Below are positions 40,807 to 50,705 of a DNA stretch of 64,000 nucleotides, in pieces. Every line of letters begins with the position of its first letter. The first letter of the stretch is position 1. The notes under the pieces are model-generated. The model saw only the letters and a list, made by a program, of their open reading frames with translations. It searched no databases and was not told the origin of the DNA. Origin of the DNA: Gammaproteobacteria bacterium (GTDB lineage Bacteria; Pseudomonadota; Gammaproteobacteria; JAJPIJ01); contig JAJVHZ010000037.1 in assembly GCA_022072255.1 (NCBI GenBank), positions 18,162 through 82,161 of the forward strand, given 5' to 3'. A program made the position numbers and the translations under genes.

Positions 40807-41400
40807 ATGGCGCCAATGCAGGCCGATCTCTGGCGGGCCAGCGCACTCCTCACTCTGGCGTTGCTGATTGGACTGGCAAGCGGCAAGCTGCTTGCCTGCC
40901 TGATCGTCGCGACGACGGCCTATGGGGCGTGGTCGCACTGGCGACTGCGGCAACTGCTCGGCTGGCTGCGCGATCGCAACCAGCATGCGGCCCCCGATGT
41001 GCCCGGGGTGTTCGAGGCGATATGCTCCGGGATCGATTTCCTGCGCAACCGTCATCGCCGCCGCAAGCGCAAGCTCGCGGCGCCGCTGAAGCAGTTCGAG
41101 GACGCCACCTCGGCGCTGCCCGACGCGACCGTCATACTCGGTCCGGGGGGTGAAATCCGCTGGGCCAACACCGCTGCCCGGAACCAGCTGGGGATACGCT
41201 GGCCGGATGACCGCCGGCAGCGCCTGACCAATCTCCTGCGCCATCCCGACGTGGCAACGCTGCTGGAGTCGCAGGCCGCGGCGGAGACCACTGTCGATAT
41301 CCCCTCTCCGATCGATCCCGGCGTGCAACTGAGCCTGAGGGTGGTGCCGTACGCGCACCGCGCGGCGCTCGATCGGGGTCATCTCTCGGCAACGATGTAG
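40807..41400 (+). pseudogene. phoR: phoR, truncated before the histidine-kinase domain
   Basis: A 197-residue product matching only the N-terminal part of PhoR: two hydrophobic segments (about residues 10-45), the basic linker RNRHRRRKRKLAAPLKQFEDA, then a PAS domain (ATSALPDATVILGPGGEI, then RLTNLLRHPDVATLLES and LPSP-like PSPIDPGVQLSLRVVPY). A normal PhoR then continues through HisKA and the ATPase domain (about 430 residues in all). Here the frame stops at 41400 and its last codons overlap the 3' end of the opposite methyltransferase gene. A deletion or rearrangement has probably removed the kinase half. It could still make a membrane-PAS protein, but it cannot phosphorylate PhoB. Confidence 0.8.
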
Positions 41401-42203
41401 GCGATCCAGCCGGCCTCCGGTTCGCCCGCTTCCGTGGGCTCGAACTCCCCGGTGCCCTTCTGCTTCTTCTCGTCCCAGCCTTCCCAGTACATGGTCACCT
41501 TGCGAAAGCCCGATTCCAGCAGCAGCTCGTGCAGCTCCGGCAGCGTCCACAGCCGCCAGTCGTAGGTGAATGCCTTTGGCAGCCGCGAGCCGTCGGGAAA
41601 GGAGAAGTCGATATGGCAGAGAAAGTCGCCGCTAATCGGATTGTATGCGGCCTGGTGCCAGATGTAGGTGAAGCCGCGATGCTTCGTGCGCTCGCGCAGC
41701 ACCCGGAAGGCGTCGTAGCCGCCCATCGCATCTAGGAAGAACAGCCCGTCCGCAGCCAGCCCGGCGCGCACGTTGCGGAAGTAGGACCTCATCAGGTCGC
41801 GCGACTTGAACAGCCAGTAGCTGAAGTTCATCGCCATCACCACGTCCACGGGACGCGTGCGCACCTTCAGCACGTCCTCGTTGAGGAGCGTGATGCGCGA
41901 GTTCGCCGAGGAGGACAGCGTCGAAAGGTTGTGTTCCCGGCCCCAGGCGAGCACCGCCGGATCGAGATCGACGCCAAAGGCGATATTGCCGGGACGGCGG
42001 CGGACCCACTCGCAGGCCACCAGCGCGGTGCCGCAGAAATCCTCCCTCAGCGTGGCGGGCCTGCGCCGCCGCAGCCTGCCATAAACCTCATCGACGAAAT
42101 CGACCTCGGACTCCGCGCACTGCACGGAGCGCTGGTAGAGGATCTGGCGATCGGCCTTCTGCGCCATGGTGCGGGCGCGACGGGGCACGGCTTTCTGGGC
42201 CAT
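41379..42203 (-). CDS. SAM-dependent methyltransferase, class I
   Basis: A 274-residue protein. The SAM-binding region is in ATLREDFCGTALVACEW and AFGVDLDPAVLAWGREH, with motif IV near VDVVMAMNFSYW. The substrate is unknown. I chose the ATG at 42203 because GGAG lies seven bases upstream; the earlier ATG at 42236 has no ribosome-binding site. A later in-frame ATG before ADRQILYQRSV is also possible. Its 3' end overlaps the cut end of phoR. It is divergent from ppk. Confidence 0.85.
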   Translation of the reverse strand: MAQKAVPRRARTMAQKADRQILYQRSVQCAESEVDFVDEVYGRLRRRRPATLREDFCGTALVACEWVRRRPGNIAFGVDLDPAVLAWGREHNLSTLSSSANSRITLLNEDVLKVRTRPVDVVMAMNFSYWLFKSRDLMRSYFRNVRAGLAADGLFFLDAMGGYDAFRVLRERTKHRGFTYIWHQAAYNPISGDFLCHIDFSFPDGSRLPKAFTYDWRLWTLPELHELLLESGFRKVTMYWEGWDEKKQKGTGEFEPTEAGEPEAGWIAYIVAER

Positions 42204-42306
42204 GTGTTGCTCCGGTGATTGGGGAACCAGTTGCATCGGGAGGATGTCGTAGCGTTGTCATGATGCGGGCGCGCGCCGCATGATAACATGCTGAATCAAT
42301 AACGAA

Positions 42307-44418
42307 ATGCTCGCGCGAACCGCCCGTGCGGAGCGCGCGCCGGCAACGATGGATCCGACCGACCTGCAACGCCCCGAGCTGTACATCAACCGGGAGCTCT
42401 CCCAGCTGGAGTTCAACCGGCGCGTACTCGATCTCGCCAGGGACGAGAACGTGCCGCTGCTCGAGCGCCTCAAGTTCCTTTGCATCGTCAGCACCAATCT
42501 CGACGAGTTCTTCGAGATCCGCGTCTCCGGCCTGAAGCAGCAGGCCGAGTACGGCTCGCTGCAGACCGGCCCTGACCGGTTGCGCGCACCGGATCAGCTG
42601 CGGCGCATCAGCGAGATCGCCCACGCGCTCGTCGTCGAGCAGTATCGCGTGCTCAACGAGGAGCTGATCCCCCGGCTGGCCGAGCACGGCGTGCGCTTTC
42701 CGCGGCGCGCGGACTGGGACGGCAAGCTCGCCGACTGGGTGAAACGCTACTTCAACCGCGAGCTGCTGCCGGTGCTCAGCCCGATGGGGCTCGACCCGGC
42801 GCACCCGTTTCCGAAGATCCTCAACAAGAGCCTGAACTTCATGGTGTCGCTGGAGGGCAAGGACGCCTTCGGCCGCAACAGCGGCATCGCCATCGTCCAG
42901 GCGCCGCGCTCGCTGCCGCGCGTCATCAACGTGCCGGAGAGCTACGCGCAGGGTCCGCACGATTTCGTGTTTCTCTCCTCCGTCATCCATGCGCACGTCG
43001 GCGACCTGTTCCCGGGCATGAAGGCGACGGGCTGCTATCAGTTTCGCGTCACCCGCAACAGCGACCTGTTCGTCGACGACGAAGACGTCGAGGACCTGTT
43101 GCGCGCGCTGAAGGGCGAGCTGCCGTCGCGCCGCTTCGGCGATGCGGTGCGCATCGAGATCGCCGACAACTGCCCGCCGGAGATGATCAGTTTCCTGCTC
43201 GCGCAGTTCGAACTGAGCGAGGACGACATCTACCAGGTGAACGGCCCGGTCAACCTTTCCCGCCTGATGGCCATACACGACCTGGTTGCCCGCCCCGATC
43301 TGAAATACACGCCATTCACGCCGAGCCAGCCCAGGCGGCTGACGGGCGACAACGACATCTTCGAGACCATCCGCAAGGACGATCTGCTGCTGCTGCACCC
43401 TTTCCAGTCCTTCACGCCGGTGGTGGACTTTCTGCGGCAGGCCGCCCTGGACCCCAAGGTGCTCGCCATCAAGCAGACACTGTATCGCACGGGATCGGAT
43501 TCCGTGATCGCGCAGGCACTGATCGATGCCGCCAAGAAGGGCAAGGAGGTCACCGTCGTCATCGAGCTGCGGGCGCGCTTCGACGAGGAGGCCAACATCG
43601 AACTGGCCGACCGGCTGCAGGAGGCCGGCGCGCACGTCGTCTACGGTGTCGTCGGCTACAAGACGCACGCGAAGATGGCGCTGGTGGTGCGCCGCGAGGA
43701 GCGCCAGCTGAAGCGCTACGTGCATCTCGGCACCGGCAACTATCACGCGCGCACTGCGCGCCTTTACACCGATCTCAGCCTGCTGACCTCCGACGTCGCC
43801 ATCTGCGAGGACGTGCACAAGGTCTTCCAGCAGCTCACCGCACTCGGCCGGCCCGGCAAGCTGCGCAAGCTCCTGCAGTCGCCATTCACGCTGCACAAGG
43901 GCATGCTCGCTCTCATCCGGCAGGAGGCAGGCGCGGCGCGCGCGGGCAGGCCGGCGCGGATCATCGCGAAGATGAACCAGCTCACCGACCCGACCGTGGT
44001 CGGCGCGCTGTACGAAGCGTCGCAGGCGGGAGTGAGGATCGATCTCGTCGTACGCGGCGTATGCGTCCTGCGGCCGGGGATCAAGGGCGTCTCGGAGAAC
44101 ATTCACGTGCGTTCCATCGTCGGGCGGTTGCTCGAGCATTCGCGCGTTTTCTATTTTTTCAACGGCGGCGAACCACTGGTCTTTCTCTCCAGCGCCGACT
44201 GGATGGAGCGCAATCTCTACAAGCGCGTGGAGGTCTGCTTCCCGGTGGAGGACAAACGCCTGCTCGCCCGCGTGGTGGAGGAGTCGCTGCACAACTACCT
44301 CTCCGACAACACGCAGGCGTGGGTGCTCAACTCCGACGGCAGCTACAGGCGGCTGACGCCGGGCGCCCACAGGCAACGCTCGGCGCAGCAGGCGCTGCTC
44401 GATGAGTACTGCGGGTAA
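42307..44418 (+). CDS. ppk: Polyphosphate kinase 1
   Basis: A 703-residue enzyme that polymerises the ATP gamma-phosphate into polyphosphate. The N-terminal domain opens YINRELSQLEFNRRVLDLA and STNLDEFFEIRVSGLKQQ. The two phospholipase-D-like catalytic histidines are His454 in GYKTHAKMAL (the autophosphorylation site) and His611 in LEHSRVFYFFNGG. The start may instead be the ATG at 42349, which gives MDPTDLQRPELY. It follows the phosphate genes; ppx is not adjacent. Confidence 0.97.
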   Translation: MLARTARAERAPATMDPTDLQRPELYINRELSQLEFNRRVLDLARDENVPLLERLKFLCIVSTNLDEFFEIRVSGLKQQAEYGSLQTGPDRLRAPDQLRRISEIAHALVVEQYRVLNEELIPRLAEHGVRFPRRADWDGKLADWVKRYFNRELLPVLSPMGLDPAHPFPKILNKSLNFMVSLEGKDAFGRNSGIAIVQAPRSLPRVINVPESYAQGPHDFVFLSSVIHAHVGDLFPGMKATGCYQFRVTRNSDLFVDDEDVEDLLRALKGELPSRRFGDAVRIEIADNCPPEMISFLLAQFELSEDDIYQVNGPVNLSRLMAIHDLVARPDLKYTPFTPSQPRRLTGDNDIFETIRKDDLLLLHPFQSFTPVVDFLRQAALDPKVLAIKQTLYRTGSDSVIAQALIDAAKKGKEVTVVIELRARFDEEANIELADRLQEAGAHVVYGVVGYKTHAKMALVVRREERQLKRYVHLGTGNYHARTARLYTDLSLLTSDVAICEDVHKVFQQLTALGRPGKLRKLLQSPFTLHKGMLALIRQEAGAARAGRPARIIAKMNQLTDPTVVGALYEASQAGVRIDLVVRGVCVLRPGIKGVSENIHVRSIVGRLLEHSRVFYFFNGGEPLVFLSSADWMERNLYKRVEVCFPVEDKRLLARVVEESLHNYLSDNTQAWVLNSDGSYRRLTPGAHRQRSAQQALLDEYCG

Positions 44419-44424
44419 AGTCCG

Positions 44425-45222
44425 CTAGGGGCCGCCCGCCGTGGCCGGCGAGGCGGTCACGAGACGTTCGATCGCCAGAAGCAGTCCGGTATCGCTCGCC
44501 TCTTCGGCGATCTCCACCCTGCCGCTGTATCCCAGGTTCAGGGCGCGATCCGCGATGCGCGCGCTCAGCGCCGCGACGGGCACGGCGAGCAGCTCACGCA
44601 ACCCCTGCGCGTCGAGAAGGTGGCCGAGATGCTCGGCGGCTTCCGCGCTGGTCAGCACCAGGACGTCCGGGCGCTCCACGTCGGCCGCCATCAGTGTCGC
44701 GCCGACGGCGACCGGTTTCGGGACACGCCGGTACACCTCCACGTACTCGACCTCGGCGCCGCGGTCGTGGAGCGTGTGCGCCAGCAGGTCGCGGCCGCCG
44801 TGGCCGCGCACGATGACGACGACGCGACCGGCGACCGCCGTGGCGGAGAGGGCCGCGGTGGTCAGCCAGCCCTCGCTGCTGGCGTCGATGTCCGGCATCG
44901 CCATGGGCATCTGCCCGGCCGTCCGCAGCGCGGCCACGGTGGACGGGCCCACACCGATGATCGCGCCGCCCGCCGGCAGCAGAGGACGAACGACCTTCAG
45001 GCCCAGGCGCACCGCGTTCACGCTCACGAAAATGACGGCGCAGATGCGCTCCCGCTCGACGTTCGGCAGCACGGGATTGGCTACGGGCTCGATGGTCATG
45101 AGCGGCAGCAGCACGGCAGTCCCGCCGCGCACCTCGATAAGCTCGCGCAGCCGGGCGGATTGCCCCGCCGGCCGGGTGACCACCACACTGATACCGCGCA
45201 ACGTCGGCGTCCGATTCGGCAT
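44425..45222 (-). CDS. hemD: Uroporphyrinogen-III synthase
   Basis: A 265-residue protein from the ATG at 45222. HemD sequences are weakly conserved, but the pattern is right: ISVVVTRPAGQSARLRELI, VIFVSVNAVRLGL, GAIIGVGPSTVAALR and VEVYRRVPKP, with VLVLTSAEAAEHL near the end. It closes the tetrapyrrole ring of uroporphyrinogen III. It is not next to hemC. It ends seven bases from ppk, convergent with it, and is divergent from arfB. Confidence 0.88.
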   Translation of the reverse strand: MPNRTPTLRGISVVVTRPAGQSARLRELIEVRGGTAVLLPLMTIEPVANPVLPNVERERICAVIFVSVNAVRLGLKVVRPLLPAGGAIIGVGPSTVAALRTAGQMPMAMPDIDASSEGWLTTAALSATAVAGRVVVIVRGHGGRDLLAHTLHDRGAEVEYVEVYRRVPKPVAVGATLMAADVERPDVLVLTSAEAAEHLGHLLDAQGLRELLAVPVAALSARIADRALNLGYSGRVEIAEEASDTGLLLAIERLVTASPATAGGP

Positions 45223-45271
45223 GGATTCGAAATTAGCTGACGCGCCGCCGGCGTTCAAGCGAAAATGCTGC

Positions 45272-45694
45272 ATGCTGATAGTCAACTCCGCGCTCGCCAT
45301 CCCCGATGCCGAGATCGACCTCACCTTCGTGCGCGCCGCCGGACCGGGCGGACAGAACGTCAACAAGGTCGCGACCGCCGCGCAGTTGCGCTTCGACATC
45401 GATGCCTCGCGCGTGCTGCAGCCGGCCGTGCGCGAGCGCCTGCGCAAGCTCGCCGGCCAGCGCGTGAGCAGCGGCGGCGTGCTGACAATCAAGGCCGGCC
45501 GTCATCGCACCCAGGAACGCAATCGCGAAGACGCGCTGCGGAGGCTGGCCGAGCTGCTGCGGGCCGCGCTGGTCGCGCCCAGGCCGCGCATCAAGACCAG
45601 GGTGCCCAGGAGCGCGGCGCGGCGGCGACTGGAGGGCAAGCAGCATCGCTCGGCGGTGAAGTCACTGCGCCGCCGTCCGGCCGGCGAGGACTGA
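45272..45694 (+). CDS. arfB: Alternative ribosome-rescue factor ArfB
   Basis: A 140-residue peptidyl-tRNA hydrolase that frees stalled ribosomes. The catalytic GGQ lies in AAGPGGQNVNKVATAAQLRFD. The basic C-terminal tail (residues 100-138, rich in Arg and Lys), which enters the empty mRNA channel, is present. It is shorter than RF1/RF2 and lacks codon-recognition domains. Its 3' end overlaps that of the PHP nuclease gene by 33 bases on the opposite strand. Confidence 0.93.
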   Translation: MLIVNSALAIPDAEIDLTFVRAAGPGGQNVNKVATAAQLRFDIDASRVLQPAVRERLRKLAGQRVSSGGVLTIKAGRHRTQERNREDALRRLAELLRAALVAPRPRIKTRVPRSAARRRLEGKQHRSAVKSLRRRPAGED

Positions 45695-46543
45695 GGCGGC
45701 CGGAAGCGACTCCCATACCGGCTCGATCTCCGGCGGCAGGGCGCCGAAGGCGCCGAGCTCCGGGGCATACCGGCCGCAGGCGTGAAAATCCGAGCCCACG
45801 GACCCCATCAGGCCGCAATGCCGCGCGATCGCGGCCGCCGTCGCCGTCTCCCGCTGCGGCTGATTGGCGAGCACCACTTCGATGGCACTGCCGCCGCACT
45901 CCCTGAAGCGCCCCGCGATGCGCCGCAGCCAGGTTGCCGTGAATTTGTACCGCATCGGATGCGCCAGCACGGCCACGCCGCCGGCCTCGCGTATGCAGGC
46001 GACCGTGTCCTCGATTTCCGGCCAGACGGTGGCCACGTAGGCGGGCCGGCCGCGCCCGAGCAGACGACTGAAGATCTCCGCGTTGTCGGCACAGATGCCG
46101 CGACCAATCAGCCAGCGCGCGAAATGCGCGCGACCGGGAACCGCGGCGCCCGCCTCGGCGCAGGCGCCTTCGTACGCCTGCGCGATCCCCAGGCGCGCCA
46201 GCCTCCGACCGATTCGGCGCGCGCGCTCGGCACGCAATTCCCGCAATCGCCCGATCGCCGCGCGCAGGCCGGCGGCATCCGGATCGATCCCGAGGCCTAC
46301 CACGTGCAGCGGTTTGTCGCCGGCCGCGGCCGACATCTCGATCGCCGGCACCAGGCCGACGCCGTGGCGGCGGGCCGCCTGCCGAGCCTCGGCGATGCCG
46401 GCCGTGGTGTCGTGATCCGTGAGCGCCAGCACCTCGATGCCGCGCTCCGCGGCGCGCGCCACCAATTCCGATGGACTCAGCATGCCGTCGGAGGCGCTGG
46501 AGTGCGCGTGCAGGTCGATCCGTGATCTCTCAGTTGATCGCAT
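45662..46543 (-). CDS. rnm: PHP-domain nuclease of the RNase AM (YciV) type
   Basis: A 293-residue PHP phosphoesterase. Metal ligands are seen in IDLHAHSSASDG, LALTDHDTTAG, EMSAA, HVVGLGID, VAVLAHPMRYK and GSDFHACGRYAPELG. E. coli YciV (RNase AM) is a 5'-3' exonuclease that trims 5S and other rRNA ends; members have also been called 3',5'-nucleoside bisphosphate phosphatases. The symbol rests on length and motif agreement. It overlaps the DUF3301 gene by 14 bases. Confidence 0.87.
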   Translation of the reverse strand: MRSTERSRIDLHAHSSASDGMLSPSELVARAAERGIEVLALTDHDTTAGIAEARQAARRHGVGLVPAIEMSAAAGDKPLHVVGLGIDPDAAGLRAAIGRLRELRAERARRIGRRLARLGIAQAYEGACAEAGAAVPGRAHFARWLIGRGICADNAEIFSRLLGRGRPAYVATVWPEIEDTVACIREAGGVAVLAHPMRYKFTATWLRRIAGRFRECGGSAIEVVLANQPQRETATAAAIARHCGLMGSVGSDFHACGRYAPELGAFGALPPEIEPVWESLPAASVLAGRTAAQ

Positions 46544-46877
46544 GGACGGTACCGCCGGTCATGATGAAGGGACCGCCTGGATGCTCCAGGCGCACGAACT
46601 CCACGGTCCGGCCCGTCATCGCCGCCACCCCGCGGTGGCGATCGGTGCCATTGGTGCTGAATTCGAAGCCGTAGCGCCGGAGCAGCACCAGCCGCCCGCG
46701 AGCGTCACGGCCCAGGCTGAGCGATGCCAGCGCCACCGTCTGATCGAGAAACTGCACGCTGGCATCCTGGCAGGCACGACCGCAGTATTGCAGGGCGACC
46801 TCGCGCGCGCGCGTGCTGTCGGCCCAGAGCCAGACCAGCCCGACAAGCACGGCAATGAAGATCAGGGTTTCCGGCAC
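46530..46877 (-). CDS. DUF3301 membrane-anchored protein
   Basis: A 115-residue protein with one N-terminal membrane helix (residues 3-18) followed by the DUF3301 pattern ADSTRAREVALQYCGRACQDASVQFLDQTVAL and RRYGFEFSTNGTDRHRG. Function is unknown. It is often near PHP nuclease genes in gammaproteobacteria and overlaps one here. Confidence 0.85.
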   Translation of the reverse strand: MPETLIFIAVLVGLVWLWADSTRAREVALQYCGRACQDASVQFLDQTVALASLSLGRDARGRLVLLRRYGFEFSTNGTDRHRGVAAMTGRTVEFVRLEHPGGPFIMTGGTVHAIN

Positions 46878-46902
46878 CTCGTCGTCTCCTCGACCGCGCC
46901 CG

Positions 46903-47097
46903 TCAGTCCGACTGCGTCGCCTCGAATCCCGCCAGCAGCCCGTCCTCGGCGCTGAGCGCCAGCCGCATCGGCCGGCAGCAGACCTCGCAGTCCTCGACGT
47001 AGTCCTGCGTGCCGTCCACCGAGAGGTCCAACAGCACCGATACGGTCTCGCCGCAGTACGGACAGGTGAAATGGTGCTCGGAGATCTCGGGTCCCAC
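46903..47097 (-). CDS. CPXCG-motif cysteine-rich protein
   Basis: A 64-residue protein with a zinc-ribbon-like arrangement: FTCPYCGETVSVLLD, then VEDCEVCCRPM. The paired cysteines (C-x2-C twice) probably bind zinc. The family is conserved but of unknown function. It is co-directional with the DUF3301 gene. Confidence 0.85.
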   Translation of the reverse strand: MGPEISEHHFTCPYCGETVSVLLDLSVDGTQDYVEDCEVCCRPMRLALSAEDGLLAGFEATQSD

Positions 47098-47137
47098 GCG
47101 GAAATCGCCGATCCTGGGCCCGTCTGCGCCTGGCGGG

Positions 47138-47620
47138 TCAGTCGCGAAAATTGACGTACTGCAGCGGCAGCTCCAGTTTCGCCGCGCGCAGCATCGCGAT
47201 TACCGCCTGCAGGTCGTCGCGCTTCTTCCCGGTGACGCGCACCTGCTTCTCCTGGACCTGCGCCTGCACCTTCAGCCCGCTGTCCTTGATGAGCCTGACG
47301 ACCGAGCGCGCGAAATCGCTGTCCAGCCCTTCGCGAACCAGCACCGCCTGACGGGCCTCGCTGCCGCTCACGACCGTCTCCTCGACCTTCAGCGCGGCAA
47401 GATCGATGCCGCGCCTGGCGAGCTTGGCCTTGAGGATGTCGAGCAGTTGCTGGACCTGAAACTCCGAGGGCGCCACCAGCGTCAGCGCGAGCTCCTTCTG
47501 CTCGACGCGGGCGTTGGATCCCTTGAAGTCGAACCGGGTGGCGAGCTCCCGGGCGGTCTGATCCAGGGCGTTGCCGAGTTCGTGACGATTGATCTCCGAC
47601 ACCACGTCAAATGACGGCAT
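47138..47620 (-). CDS. YajQ-family nucleotide-binding protein
   Basis: A 160-residue cytoplasmic protein. The family opening MPSFDVVSEINRHELGNALDQ, the core ELATRFDFKGSNARVE and the end LPLQYVNFRD are present. Relatives in Xanthomonas and Pseudomonas bind cyclic di-GMP and act as transcription co-factors; whether this one does cannot be judged by eye. GGAGGA seven bases upstream supports the ATG. Confidence 0.93.
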   Translation of the reverse strand: MPSFDVVSEINRHELGNALDQTARELATRFDFKGSNARVEQKELALTLVAPSEFQVQQLLDILKAKLARRGIDLAALKVEETVVSGSEARQAVLVREGLDSDFARSVVRLIKDSGLKVQAQVQEKQVRVTGKKRDDLQAVIAMLRAAKLELPLQYVNFRD

Positions 47621-48905
<1,285 letters not shown>

Positions 48906-48975
48906 TCGCGCGCAACAGCTGGCGGGAGCGAAGCCCGCGGCCGCCGCATGACTCGCGGGCCAGGGCAGGACCGCG

Positions 48976-49911
48976 ATGACGCTGACCGAACTGCGCTACC
49001 TGGTGACGCTCGCACGCGAGCGCCACTTCGGCCGCGCCGCCGAGAAGTGCTTCGTCAGCCAGCCGACACTCAGCGTGGCCATCCGGAAACTCGAGGAGGA
49101 ACTCGGAGTCTCATTATTCGAGCGCAGCGCGAGCGAGGTTCGCCCGACGCCGGTCGGACAGCAGATCGTCGCGCAGGCGCAACGGGTGCTCGATGAGGCC
49201 GCCGCCATCAAGGAACTCGCCCGGCAGGGAAAGGATCCGCTGGCCGGCGCGCTGCGCCTGGGGGTGATCTTCACGGTCGGCCCCTACCTGCTGCCGCAGC
49301 TCATACCGAAGCTGCACAAGATCGCGCCGCAGATGCCGCTCGTCATCCAGGAGAACTACACGGCACGGCTGGCGGAACTGCTCAAGCAGGGCGAGCTGGA
49401 TGTCGTCATCGTCGCGCTGCCCTTCAACGAGCCCGGGGTCGCGGTGCAGCCGCTGTACGACGAGCCCTTCGTCGCCGCCGTCCCCAGGGGCCACCCCTGG
49501 GAGTCGCGCAAGTCGATCAGGGGCGAAGACCTGGGCGGGGAGCACATGCTCATGCTGGGGGCGGGCCATTGCTTTCGCGACCAGGTGCTGCAGGCGTTCC
49601 CGGCCCTGAATCGCGCCAGCGAGGCGGCCGGTTCCATGACGCGCATCCTCGAGGGCAGCTCGCTCGAGACGCTGCGCATGATGGTCGCCTCCGGCGCGGG
49701 CGTGACGGTGATGCCTTCCACGGCCGCCGCCGCCCACGGCGGCAAGAGCGCGCTGGTCCACTACCTGCCCTTCAGCCGGCCGGTGCCGGATCGGCGCATC
49801 GTGCTGGCCTGGCGCAACAGCTTCACGCGCACGGCGGCGGTGGAGGCCCTGCGCGAGGCGGTCCTCGCCTGCAATCTGCCGGGCGTCGAACCGGTGCAGG
49901 CGCCTCGATGA
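48976..49911 (+). CDS. oxyR: OxyR-type LysR regulator lacking the second redox cysteine
   Basis: A 311-residue LysR-family regulator. The helix-turn-helix is LRYLVTLARERHFGRAAEKCFVSQPTLSVAIRKLEEELG. The peroxide-sensing region reads LGAGHCFRDQVLQAFPAL. The first cysteine is codon 199, the same number as E. coli Cys199. Codon 208, where E. coli has the disulfide partner Cys208, is TTC (Phe). The threonines and the His next to Cys199 are kept, so peroxide could still oxidise Cys199, but the classical 199-208 disulfide cannot form. dps follows, with an OxyR-like site between. Confidence 0.9.
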   Translation: MTLTELRYLVTLARERHFGRAAEKCFVSQPTLSVAIRKLEEELGVSLFERSASEVRPTPVGQQIVAQAQRVLDEAAAIKELARQGKDPLAGALRLGVIFTVGPYLLPQLIPKLHKIAPQMPLVIQENYTARLAELLKQGELDVVIVALPFNEPGVAVQPLYDEPFVAAVPRGHPWESRKSIRGEDLGGEHMLMLGAGHCFRDQVLQAFPALNRASEAAGSMTRILEGSSLETLRMMVASGAGVTVMPSTAAAAHGGKSALVHYLPFSRPVPDRRIVLAWRNSFTRTAAVEALREAVLACNLPGVEPVQAPR

Positions 49912-49914
49912 ATG

Positions 49915-49951
49915 ATAGAGATTCTGTATAGCATTGGTTGTAATAATCGAT
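49915..49951. promoter_or_regulatory. Candidate OxyR-binding site upstream of dps
   Basis: Four tetranucleotides at exact 7-base spacing, ATAG-N7-GTAT-N7-GTTG-N7-CGAT, compare with the OxyR pattern ATAG-N7-CTAT-N7-ATAG-N7-CTAT (12 of 16 bases match). The site begins four bases after the oxyR stop and ends 99 bases before the dps ATG. An AT-rich patch just downstream may hold the dps promoter. Confidence 0.5.
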
Positions 49952-50050
49952 TGGATAAATATCCGTCCGGTTTGTAGACTTGGGTCGAATGCCCCGAAGC
50001 CGCAGGCGGCGACGGGCAGGCTGGTGAAACCACCGAGAGGAGGCGAGGTC

Positions 50051-50548
50051 ATGGCAGCGAAGAAGACAGCAGCGGCAGCACGCATCGACATCGGCATCAG
50101 CGCGCCCGATCGCGCGAAGATCGCGCAGGGCCTCTCCAGGCTCCTGGCCGACACCTACACGCTCTACCTCACGACGCACAATTTCCACTGGAACGTGACC
50201 GGCCCCATGTTCAACACGCTGCACACCATGTTCATGGACCAGTACACCGAGCTCTGGAACGCCGTGGATCCGATCGCCGAGCGCATCCGCGCGCTGGGTC
50301 ATGCGGCCCCTGGCTCGTACGCCCAGTTCGGCAGGCTGAGCACGATTTCCGACGCACCGGCGACGCCGCCGAATGCCATGGACATGATCGGTATCCTGGT
50401 GGTGGGCCACGAGGCCGTGGCGCGCACGGCGCGCGGCGTATTTCCGGCCGCGGAGCGGGCCGACGATCAGCCCACGGCCGATCTGCTCACCCAGCGGCTG
50501 GATATCCACGAGAAAACCGCGTGGATGCTGCGCAGCCTGCTGGAGTAG
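50051..50548 (+). CDS. dps: Dps-family DNA-binding ferritin-like protein
   Basis: A 165-residue protein that forms a 12-subunit cage, oxidises iron with peroxide and protects DNA. The inter-subunit ferroxidase ligands are in [14 protein letters not shown] (His) and [14 protein letters not shown] (Asp/Glu). The N-terminus [11 protein letters not shown] is a lysine-bearing tail that could bind DNA. GAGGAGGCGAG before the ATG is a strong ribosome-binding site. The place after oxyR and an OxyR-like site suggests peroxide induction. Confidence 0.95.
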   Translation: MAAKKTAAAARIDIGISAPDRAKIAQGLSRLLADTYTLYLTTHNFHWNVTGPMFNTLHTMFMDQYTELWNAVDPIAERIRALGHAAPGSYAQFGRLSTISDAPATPPNAMDMIGILVVGHEAVARTARGVFPAAERADDQPTADLLTQRLDIHEKTAWMLRSLLE

Positions 50549-50705
50549 CAGCAGGCACGGCAGATCGATGCCCGGCCGCCGCCGCAGCCGGGGCGGACAG
50601 CGGCCCGGGATCGCACCGCCGCCTCCGGCCGCCCCGGCGGTTGCGCGCCTGACAGGCGGCGCGCGCCCGCGTGCGCCGCAGACCATTATGCAGCAGGGAA
50701 CCGAC

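Noticed and set aside
42088-44376. Minus-strand open frame of 762 codons opposite ppk
   Set aside because: Shadow of ppk, which has all catalytic motifs on the plus strand.
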